From positions 1 to 8,580 of the forward strand of contig JBLHKE010000316.1 in the NCBI GenBank assembly GCA_047619485.1: a stretch of DNA of 8,580 bases. The letters are read 5' to 3'. The notes under the pieces were generated by a model. That model was not told the origin of the DNA and searched no databases. It was given only the letters and a program-made list of their open reading frames with translations. Source of the DNA: JBLHKE01 sp047619485 (GTDB lineage: Bacteria; Verrucomicrobiota; Verrucomicrobiia; Verrucomicrobiales; DEV007). Each line of letters begins with the position of its first letter. The stretch's first letter is position 1. Below, in pieces: positions 1 through 5,953 of this stretch. The position numbers and the translations under genes were made by a program.

Positions 1-1
1 G

Positions 2-76
2 GTGAACATGGGACATTTCTGTATGCCGCAATTCGCCGCGGCCTATCCGGACCGCAAAGACTACCAGAAGCCCTAG
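2..76 (+). pseudogene. Upstream fragment of the deacetylase-like gene, ended by an in-frame amber codon
   Basis: From position 2 the frame reads VNMGHFCMPQFAAAYPDRK and on to a TAG at 74-76. The same frame continues directly after the TAG as RDWPREIPDAFVRKFGEG and stays open to 1207. The peptide before and after the TAG reads as one continuous soluble protein segment, with no change in composition and no ribosome binding site between the parts. I therefore take this as the middle of one gene whose 5' end lies left of the window. A single change such as CAG to TAG would create the break. It could be a real nonsense mutation, a sequencing or assembly error, or (less likely) a recoded codon. The alternative, that an unrelated gene simply ends here, is less attractive because the frame is kept exactly. 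Confidence 0.6.
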
Positions 77-109
77 CGCGATTGGCCGCGAGAGATTCCC
101 GATGCTTTT

Positions 110-1207
110 GTGAGGAAGTTTGGCGAGGGGTGCCGTGGGCAAGGGGTGAAGGGCAAATACTCGGTCGTCCCCTACCCCGCCTGTGTCGGTTGGGTCGATC
201 GCTTCATCCCAGGCTGGAGCAAAGCGCAGTTGCGCGACAGCCTGAAGCTGGTGCGCGACTTCATGGCACCCGACTGGGACATCCATCCTGAGATGATCTC
301 GCACACGCGGGTGCTGAACCTGCAAACCGGCCGTCCGTTCGCCGAGATTAACAAGCACACCATGGAGAACTCGCACCCGGCCGAACCGGTAAGCGTCGAT
401 TACCTCGCGGAATACATTTCGTTCGCGTTGCAGATCCTGAAGAATGCCGAATTGCCGTGCGAGGGATTCACCACACCCGGAGGGTTTGGCAACCTGGTGA
501 AATCGGAGCTGTCGCTGGCCGCCATCGATGCCCTGCGCGCGACCTTCGATGTTGAGGTGCCGCACTACTTTAAATATCTCGAAACCGGTGACGCCAGCAC
601 ACAACCGCAGGTCGAGCACGCCTCCGGTCTCACTACCGACGACCCAAAGTGCGCGGTCAACGTCATCGCCGGCACGGGCGACTGGTTCGGTGGTTGGGAC
701 GGGGTTGGAGCCGGCGACATCGAAGAGTCGGCCGACCGTTTCATCACTGCCGATTTCAAAAAGGGGCGCATGGTGGAGATGATCGAGCGCGATGAGCCGG
801 CGATCATGCTCTGCCACTGGCCCGGCATCTACTGCAACCGTGAAGAGGACGGATTTAAGATTTTTCAAAAGGCCGTCACCCGAATGAACGAGGGTTACGG
901 TGACCGGGTGGCGTGGATGAAGCTCAGCGAGATCGCGCGCTACTGGGCAGCGAAGGAACTGACGTCCATCAAGAAAAGTGAAGCGGCGGTCGAACTGAAC
1001 GCCCCTTTCGCGGCCCCGGACTACACCCTGCGGTTCAAGATGCCAGCAAAGCGGGCGCCGGAAGTGGTCGTTGGACTGGAACGCAAACCGCTGCCGCTCA
1101 AGGAGGCGAAAACTCAGAAAGAGCTCACCGCTGGCACCTGGCTGCGCGATGGCGAGTTCGTGGTGGTATGCTTTGATCTGCCTAAGGGGATCACCCGGGT
1201 GTTGTAG
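110..1207 (+). CDS. Polysaccharide deacetylase-like protein, C-terminal part of an amber-interrupted gene
   Basis: The frame is open from codon 77-79 to TAG at 1205-1207. GTG at 110 is only the first possible start after the amber codon at 74-76; no convincing Shine-Dalgarno site precedes it, so I do not believe it is the true start. Counting from 110, notable features are WDIHPEMISH with H59 and H65, a CEGFTTPGGFG loop, a LCHWPGIY segment and an EIARYW segment, then a probable beta-rich C-terminal domain. The spaced histidines followed by a Pro-Gly loop and a late His-Trp-Pro strand recall the NodB/polysaccharide deacetylase barrel, in which such residues bind a metal and substrate. That assignment is from memory of family patterns and is tentative; the canonical deacetylase motifs are not cleanly present. 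A sugar-processing or carbohydrate-related role is inference. The gene is probably inactive if the upstream TAG is real. Confidence 0.6.
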   Translation: MRKFGEGCRGQGVKGKYSVVPYPACVGWVDRFIPGWSKAQLRDSLKLVRDFMAPDWDIHPEMISHTRVLNLQTGRPFAEINKHTMENSHPAEPVSVDYLAEYISFALQILKNAELPCEGFTTPGGFGNLVKSELSLAAIDALRATFDVEVPHYFKYLETGDASTQPQVEHASGLTTDDPKCAVNVIAGTGDWFGGWDGVGAGDIEESADRFITADFKKGRMVEMIERDEPAIMLCHWPGIYCNREEDGFKIFQKAVTRMNEGYGDRVAWMKLSEIARYWAAKELTSIKKSEAAVELNAPFAAPDYTLRFKMPAKRAPEVVVGLERKPLPLKEAKTQKELTAGTWLRDGEFVVVCFDLPKGITRVL

Positions 1208-1227
1208 GCAGGAGTGTCACTCCGGCC
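1207..1227. repeat. 21-bp imperfect palindrome at the end of the deacetylase-like gene
   Basis: The arms GGCAGGAGTG and CACTCCGGCC flank a single central T and match at 9 of 10 positions. The first base is the last base of the stop codon. There is no run of T on either side, so it is not a classical intrinsic terminator. It could be a REP-like element, a protein site or a weak terminator. Confidence 0.45.
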
Positions 1228-1345
1228 AGTGCGGTCAACCAAGGCCGACAGAGAGACGACTTCTCCACCAACCACAGGTTGCGGTAGGCGACGGGGTTGC
1301 TGACGAACCAGCGTAGAGCTGGTGCCGGCAGGTCGCTTACGCTTA

Positions 1346-1502
1346 GGGCTTGTCAGTGAATAACTCCTACAATCTGCTGGTTATTTTGGCCATCAGCCGC
1401 GTTAGCTTTCAACTCAAATAGCCCGCTATAATCGCTGAAATCTGCCTTGGTGCTGGCTAAAATTCCTGCGCATCTTTGTATGACTTATTTCCGAACACGC
1501 CC
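1346..1502. mobile_element. MITE-like non-autonomous element, 157 bp, a long imperfect palindrome
   Basis: The two ends form 27-bp inverted repeats (1346-1372 and 1476-1502) that match at 20 of 27 positions; both start GGGC and share AATAA and TACAA blocks. Symmetry continues inward: ATTTTGGCCATCA (1383-1395) pairs with the complement of 1451-1463 at 11 of 13 positions, and the exact centre is ATAGC-CC-GCTAT (1418-1429). The whole element could thus fold into one long hairpin. TTA lies directly outside both ends (1343-1345 and 1503-1505), as expected for a 3-bp target duplication. It is more AT-rich than its surroundings and has no coding capacity. A 3-bp T-N-A target duplication is known for some IS5-family groups, so mobilisation by such a transposase is a guess. 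No transposase gene is present in the window. Confidence 0.72.
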
Positions 1503-1555
1503 TTAGCGCTGGGACAACTCCGCCACCGGGATGCCCGCCCCGCCCGCCGCCAGCA

Positions 1556-1586
1556 GGAGGTTCCATTGGGACAGCGTGAAACCTCC
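1556..1586. repeat. Stem-loop just downstream of the isomerase remnant
   Basis: GGAGGTTCCA (1556-1565) pairs with TGAAACCTCC (1577-1586) with one mismatch around an 11-nt loop. It lies about 30 nt past the TGA at 1615-1617 on the minus strand, where a terminator of the former isomerase gene would sit. No T-run follows on either strand, so the role is uncertain. Confidence 0.3.
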
Positions 1587-1614
1587 GGGAGCCGCACGGT
1601 CGGGCGCGGGACGC

Positions 1615-1902
1615 TCAGATCCTCCCCAGCATCCGGTCAAGCGAATCCGACGTCTGGTGGACGAGGGCTTCCGGCTAGTGGAGATAGGGATGGAAATACT
1701 CGAAGGGGACGTAGCCATCGTATTCTGTGGCGTCGAGCCCTTCCATCACAGCAGGCCAGTCGGTAATACCATCGAGGAGCGGGCGGAAGGTCTCTAGGCT
1801 GAAGTCGGTGCCCCTCTTGGTGAACTCTTTGAAGTGCACGTTGCGGATGCGGTCACCGAGGATGGAAATCCAGTGCTCTGGATACTGGAACATCAGTGTG
1901 AT
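1615..1902 (-). pseudogene. Sugar phosphate isomerase/epimerase remnant (C-terminal third, with internal amber)
   Basis: Reading leftward on the minus strand from about 1902, the peptide contains FQYPEHWISILGDRIRNVHFKEF, then TDWPAVM, then YDGYVPFEYFHPYLH. This is the C-terminal part of the xylose-isomerase-like TIM barrel family (AP endonuclease 2 fold). The His of VHFKEF and the Glu of FEYF are the expected metal-site residues. A TAG at 1675-1677 follows HPYLH, yet the same frame goes on as PEALVHQTSDSLDRMLGRI to TGA at 1615-1617, which is the normal ending of this family, where a Tyr usually sits at the TAG position. Family members are about 280 residues; only about 95 remain. The N-terminal two thirds are missing, and the sequence right of about 1902 shows no homology I can recognise. 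So it is broken twice: a 5' deletion and a nonsense codon. Confidence 0.75.
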
Positions 1903-1986
1903 TGGACCTCGAAATGCTGATGACGGGGTAACCTTCGCCCTAGTAATTGTAGCGCATCTTTCGTCCGGTGGGGCTAGCTTTGTCTC

Positions 1987-4900
1987 ATGAGAGCGCAGCT
2001 AATTTTCGCCACTATCTTGATTGCTCACCCTTTTGTTGCCCTTGCCGATCCGGCGCAACAACTCTACCTCGATGATCTCGCTGTGGAGATTCCGCCGGTC
2101 AGCTCCGACACGTCGGTGTGCTACGACTACGACATCGTCTACGTGCGATCGCCACGCGACGGGGACCAGGGCAATTCACTATGGTCGGAGATCGCGCACC
2201 CGGCGCTGATGGATTCGGGTGCGGATCTGGTCCTGCTGCACCCTGATGGAATGGAAGAGATTCTGATCGAGGGTGGCGTGGATGGCGCGGTGACCGACCC
2301 GGTGGTCTCGCTCGATGGCGAGTGGGTATTCTACTCCCATGTGCGTGGCTTGGGAGGGACGAGCCAGCACGGGAGATTTCCCAAGGAAGGCGCAGACATT
2401 TACAAACTCCATCTGAAGTCGCGCGAGATCGTGAGGCTCACCGAGCAGCGCTACACGCCGAACACCGGTGCTGCGGATTGGGCGAGCGATTTTCGTTCCA
2501 ACGAGAAGGGCAAGACGCGCATCGAGCACGGCGTGCTCAACATGGGGCCGTGTCCGCTGCCGGGTGGGCGTATTGTCTTCACTAGTAGCCGCGATGGCTT
2601 CATCCCACCGAAACACCCTTCGCCAAGCCAGCAGTTGTTCGTGATGGATGACGATGGCAAGAACGTGGAGAAGATCGGCCACATGAATATCGGCATGGCG
2701 CTGCACCCGGTCGTGTTGAAGGACGGTCGCATCATGTTCAGCACGCTCGAATCGCAGGGCTTGCGCAGTTCGTTGCTGTGGGGGTTGTGGCACATCCGCC
2801 CGGACGGGACTGACTGGGGGCCGATTTACAGCGCGTTCCACACCGGCGGGGCACCGGACGCATTTCATTTTCAAACACAGCTGAGCGATGGCTCGATCAT
2901 TGCCGAACAGTATTACAACCAGAACAACTCTGGTTTCGGCTCGTATCACAAACTCCCGCCTTCACCGCCCGACGGGGTGTTGGCGTTCGGGCCAGCTTGG
3001 CGTGCTGATCTGCGCAATGTGCCGCTGAAGTTTGGGCGCCACTACAACGGCAAGCCGAAGCTGCAGCGCTTGCCATTCACGCCAGCCGGCGTCGAGGCTT
3101 TCACGCGCTTCTCCCCTATCAGCGACAGCGAGGCTGACCCGTCGGTGCTGAATGACAAGGGCTCGGCGCGTGTGGGAAAATTCACTCACCCATCCGGCGC
3201 ACCGGACAAACACCTGCTCACCGTCTGGTCGCCGGGACCTGTCAATCATCAGAACGGGCTGAAGCTGCCGGCCGCGGACGGTGGGATCTATCTAATCAAA
3301 AATGGCAACCCCATCGACGAGCCCGCGCAGATGCGTTTGATCAAGAACGACCCGCGCTACAATGAACAGTGGCCGCGCGCGGTCGTGCCCTACAAGCGTA
3401 TCTACGGAATCGATGCACCGGCGACGCTCGAGCCGCTTGCCAACGATGGATCGATCCACAAGGAATTGCCCGAGGGCACGCCATTCGGCTTGGTCGGCGC
3501 TTCGAGTTTTTACAAGCGCGAGAGCTATCCAGAGGGGGCGCTGGTCGGTGGCGATGTGACCGCTGGGTTTGTCGGTGGGCGCGATGCGAACGGCTACGAG
3601 CGGCTCGATCCGTTCAACACCTCGGAGAACGGCGCGTCGCTCAACTGGTTCAACCAGGGGGCAGAGGCCGGGCGCTATTCGAACAGCGACATCCACGCGC
3701 TGCGCATCGTTGCGATGGAGCCGACGACCCACCGCCACCGCGGCAACTACCCACGCGAGGGGCGCCGGTTTTTCAGCCACGCGATGGAGCGCCTGCGCAT
3801 CCTCGGCGAGATACCGCTGCGCAAGCCCGACAAGGACGGCAACGAATCGCTCGATCCCGATGGCAATCCGGACACCAGCTTCCTCGCGAAGATCCCGGCC
3901 GATACCGCTTACACGTTCCAGATGATCGACCGTGACGGTATGAACCTGACGGTGGCGCAGACCTGGCACCAGCTGCGGCCAGGCGAAGTGCGCAACAACT
4001 GCGGAGGCTGCCACGCGCACAGCCAGAAGCCGACCGACTTCGATCTCACTGCCGCCGGGCGACCCGATTACAAAGTGTGGGATCTGGTCAACAAGACGCC
4101 ACTGGTAACGCAGGGCGAAAGGTTGCAGGAGAAAAAATCCGGAATCGAGAACGTCGAATACCACCGCGACATCCGCCCGATCCTCGACCGCAGCTGCGTC
4201 GCCTGCCACACCAAGACGAAAGACGAGCCAGCTGGCAAGCTCGTGCTCGACGCAGATGACGAATTGATCAAGGTGCCGAACCGGGGGCAGTTCCCAGCCA
4301 CCTACTACCGCCTGGCGATGGACGCCAAGGCGCAGTTCGGGCATCAACCGCTGATCCACAACGGCAGCTGGCGACAAACAAACGCGAGCCGTTACGTGCG
4401 CAAATTCCAGAGTCGTCGCAGCCTACTGGTGTGGAAGATTCTAGGCCGGCGCGCAGACGGTTGGTCGAATGATGATTTCCCCAGCGCAAAAATCCCTGGT
4501 GACCCCGACTCGCTGCACCACGGTGGTAAGCGCATCGAAAACACGCAGCGCAACCGCAACCAGTCCGACCTCGACTACAATGGCAAGCAGATGCCGCCGC
4601 AGAAGGCGGTCGATGCTGGCAAGGTGAAGGCGCTGACTCACGATGACCAACTCACCATCATCCGCTGGATCGATCTCGGCTGCCCGATCGACTTCGACTA
4701 CGATCCGGCTAGCCCGGAGTCGCGCGGTGAAGGTTGGATGGTCGACGACAACCGCCCCGTCTTGGCCGTGACGCATCCGAAGGCGGGTGCCAATGCGCAA
4801 CTCGATCGCATCCTCATCGGTGCCCACGATTACTACACCGGGCTCGAGTTTGAGAGCTTCGCAGTGAGCGCAGACTTCGCCATCGATGGCGTGCCGAGTG

Positions 4901-5064
4901 GAGAGAATCTCGCCGCAAAGTTCATGGAGAAATCGCAGGGGGTCTGGGAGATGAAATTGAAATCGCCGATCTCGAAGCTCGAGCGCGGAACCTTGAAGGT
5001 GTCGATTAGAGACCGCGAGGGGAACGTAACTCAGATCGAGCGCGTGTTCTCGACGGGCGGGTAG
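1987..5064 (+). CDS. Secreted di-heme c-type cytochrome / beta-propeller protein related to hydrazine synthase subunit alpha (HzsA-related)
   Basis: The protein has 1025 residues. Residues 1-20 form a signal peptide (MRAQ, a hydrophobic stretch, then ALA before D21), so it is exported. Residues of about 45-320 hold PD40/TolB-like blades such as DPVVSLDGEWVFYSH (105-118), GGRIVFTSSRDG (193-204) and HPVVLKDGRIMFST (240-253), followed by AFHFQTQLSDGSIIAEQYYNQNNSGFGSY, typical of the HzsA-like propeller. A Ca-loop-like DKDGN begins at 615. Heme c sites are CGGCH (C672, C675, H676) and CVACH (C737, C740, H741); KQMPP with M869 is a possible axial ligand, followed by the IIRWIDLGCP helix common at the end of cytochrome c domains. 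The C-terminus looks Ig-like and complete. In anammox bacteria HzsA makes hydrazine. Homologues are widespread in PVC bacteria with unknown substrates, so I infer a periplasmic electron-transfer or redox role only. ATG 1987 is chosen because the signal peptide follows it; no clear Shine-Dalgarno site precedes it. Confidence 0.88.
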   Translation: MRAQLIFATILIAHPFVALADPAQQLYLDDLAVEIPPVSSDTSVCYDYDIVYVRSPRDGDQGNSLWSEIAHPALMDSGADLVLLHPDGMEEILIEGGVDGAVTDPVVSLDGEWVFYSHVRGLGGTSQHGRFPKEGADIYKLHLKSREIVRLTEQRYTPNTGAADWASDFRSNEKGKTRIEHGVLNMGPCPLPGGRIVFTSSRDGFIPPKHPSPSQQLFVMDDDGKNVEKIGHMNIGMALHPVVLKDGRIMFSTLESQGLRSSLLWGLWHIRPDGTDWGPIYSAFHTGGAPDAFHFQTQLSDGSIIAEQYYNQNNSGFGSYHKLPPSPPDGVLAFGPAWRADLRNVPLKFGRHYNGKPKLQRLPFTPAGVEAFTRFSPISDSEADPSVLNDKGSARVGKFTHPSGAPDKHLLTVWSPGPVNHQNGLKLPAADGGIYLIKNGNPIDEPAQMRLIKNDPRYNEQWPRAVVPYKRIYGIDAPATLEPLANDGSIHKELPEGTPFGLVGASSFYKRESYPEGALVGGDVTAGFVGGRDANGYERLDPFNTSENGASLNWFNQGAEAGRYSNSDIHALRIVAMEPTTHRHRGNYPREGRRFFSHAMERLRILGEIPLRKPDKDGNESLDPDGNPDTSFLAKIPADTAYTFQMIDRDGMNLTVAQTWHQLRPGEVRNNCGGCHAHSQKPTDFDLTAAGRPDYKVWDLVNKTPLVTQGERLQEKKSGIENVEYHRDIRPILDRSCVACHTKTKDEPAGKLVLDADDELIKVPNRGQFPATYYRLAMDAKAQFGHQPLIHNGSWRQTNASRYVRKFQSRRSLLVWKILGRRADGWSNDDFPSAKIPGDPDSLHHGGKRIENTQRNRNQSDLDYNGKQMPPQKAVDAGKVKALTHDDQLTIIRWIDLGCPIDFDYDPASPESRGEGWMVDDNRPVLAVTHPKAGANAQLDRILIGAHDYYTGLEFESFAVSADFAIDGVPSGENLAAKFMEKSQGVWEMKLKSPISKLERGTLKVSIRDREGNVTQIERVFSTGG

Positions 5065-5085
5065 GATGGACCGTGGGCAGCAACT

Positions 5086-5106
5086 GAGGCGGCGACCGCG
5101 CCTTTT
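5086..5106 (+). terminator. Weak intrinsic terminator candidate after the HzsA-related gene
   Basis: AGGCG (5087-5091) pairs with CGCCT (5099-5103) around a 7-nt loop, with a flanking G-U pair, and is followed by a short T-run to 5106. It begins about 22 nt after the stop at 5064. The stem is short, so termination would be weak. Confidence 0.35.
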
Positions 5107-5228
5107 CCGAGATGGAGCCAACGTCGATTCCTTCAGAAGGCGTATCGAAATAATCTGTCTGATCTCGTCCTGCCGTGGCGTGATTTTGTATGGCGGCGAA
5201 TGGGGAGACTGATCACGAAAAGTGGCAC

Positions 5229-5437
5229 CGAAGACCTTGTCGCAGAGCGACGACTCTTCGCCAACTGGTTGCGTCACTGGCTCACTTCGTGATGACTCGC
5301 CTGCGTTGGCAGCGATGCCACAAGATGCGAGACCGGAACCGAAGGCCACGATCTTGAGAAGTATATAGAATGAAATTGGCGATCTCGACCTCCTGCCGCA
5401 GCCCCGAGCCGAAAGGCACTGGGCCGACCGGGGGTCG
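5229..5437 (+). other. Hairpin-rich segment of the convergent spacer, possible structured RNA
   Basis: Four hairpins follow each other on the plus strand. At 5229-5260, CGAAGA pairs with TCTTCG and encloses a second stem GTCGC-AGA-GCGAC. At 5307-5320, TGGCA pairs with TGCCA around GCGA, a GNRA tetraloop. At 5408-5417, GCC pairs with GGC around GAAA, also GNRA. At 5425-5437, CGACC pairs with GGTCG around GGG. I do not recognise a known RNA family. GC-rich spacer gives some hairpins by chance, so this is a candidate only. No convincing protein gene lies here. Confidence 0.25.
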
Positions 5438-5490
5438 CTATTAAATTGCCACCTAGTAGACGGAAGCTTCTGGCCTGTCTGCTGACCACC

Positions 5491-5526
5491 AAAAAGCCGA
5501 CCCCGCCCAAATTGGGCGAGGTCGGC
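5491..5526 (-). terminator. Strong intrinsic terminator reading on the minus strand
   Basis: Read on the minus strand, GCCGACC (5526-5520) begins a 15-bp stem: GCCGACC/GGTCGGC, then a U-G and a C-G pair, then GCCCAA/TTGGGC around a single central base. The stem is followed at once by TTTTT (5495-5491). On the plus strand one C-A mismatch appears and no T-run follows, so the direction is minus. It would end transcription from the WD40-Kelch gene, whose stop is at 5954, leaving a 3' untranslated region of about 430 nt. Confidence 0.78.
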
Positions 5527-5549
5527 CAGGTTTGCGCTGCGCCCTCCTG

Positions 5550-5576
5550 CTCCTCCTTTTCCTTCCTCCTTTCCCT
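5550..5576. repeat. 27-nt uninterrupted polypyrimidine tract
   Basis: From 5550 to 5576 the plus strand contains only C and T. A single G at 5549 separates it from more pyrimidines at 5542-5548. The minus strand therefore has several AGGAGG-like purine blocks, but no credible gene start follows them: they lie inside the 3' region just before the terminator. The tract could form unusual DNA structure; function unknown. Confidence 0.5.
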
Positions 5577-5606
5577 ATTGAGGTTGAAGCGCAAATTGGT
5601 GCTGCC

Positions 5607-5626
5607 GTCGGCTAGAACTAGCCGAC
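5607..5626. repeat. Perfect 9-bp inverted repeat
   Basis: GTCGGCTAG (5607-5615) and CTAGCCGAC (5618-5626) are exact reverse complements separated by AA. No T-run follows on either strand. Possible protein site or transcript hairpin in the tail of the WD40-Kelch transcript. Confidence 0.45.
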
Positions 5627-5953
5627 TAGGGTGAAAAGTTAAATTCTACTTATGGTTTCTATCGCTAATTTCAGTAGTCAGTTGTATTAGTAATCCATTC
5701 GAAGTCCACATCCGGAGTTTCTTAATAATACCGGGACGGAAAACTGATACTTGAGAGGATCATCCCCCCCACCAGATAAGCTGGGAATCGGGACTCGATC
5801 TTTACCGGTAAAGTGAAAATTCTTCATCGGAGATCGTTTTAAGGTTACGTTACGAAGCCATAAAATGCTTGTGATTAGCGAGTTAAATAACATTGATCTA
5901 CTCGCTCCTGTAGCAGCGAATCCCACCGGGGCTCCGTCGCCCAAAAGAGAGTG
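5627..5953. other. AT-rich island between the spacer hairpins and the WD40-Kelch gene
   Basis: This 327-bp stretch is clearly more AT-rich than the genes around it. It contains a perfect 14-bp palindrome CTTTACCGGTAAAG (5800-5813) and a run of seven C (5764-5770). On the minus strand a 68-codon frame runs from ATG at 5891-5893 to a stop at 5687-5689, with AGGAG at 5905-5909, 11 nt ahead of the ATG. It is in the same frame as the WD40-Kelch gene after its TAG stop. Its product (MLFNSLITSILWLRN at the start) resembles nothing I know, and its codon use differs from its neighbours, so I do not call it a gene. Confidence 0.35.

Noticed and set aside
2179..2949. 256-codon open frame on the minus strand
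   Set aside because: Antisense to the propeller region of the HzsA-related gene, with His/Arg/Val-rich composition and no domain pattern.
3292..4377. 361-codon open frame on the minus strand
   Set aside because: It lies wholly antisense to the HzsA-related gene. The sense frame has a signal peptide, propeller strands and heme motifs, while the antisense product is Val/Arg/Ala-rich with no recognisable motif.
5065..5292. 75-codon frame continuing the HzsA-related protein after its TAG
   Set aside because: As a normal coding extension it is unconvincing: the protein already ends in a complete Ig-like domain, the stretch includes the candidate terminator at 5086-5106, and the peptide matches no family I know. 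It is kept only as part of the TAG observation.
4441..5349. 302-codon open frame on the minus strand across the end of the HzsA-related gene
   Set aside because: Most of it is antisense to the C-terminal domain and the rest crosses the spacer terminator and hairpins; composition is that of a GC-rich shadow frame.
5274..5594. 106-codon minus-strand frame with purine-rich AGGAGG blocks
   Set aside because: It runs through the strong minus-strand terminator hairpin (5491-5526), and the purine blocks lie inside the frame after the ATG instead of ahead of it.
5620..5640. AGGGTGAAAAG, resembling a conserved RNase P RNA segment
   Set aside because: None of the other conserved RNase P RNA segments is present nearby, so the match is chance.
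5690..5710. ATTCGAAGT, resembling a tRNA T-loop
   Set aside because: No matching T-stem, anticodon arm or acceptor stem can be drawn around it.
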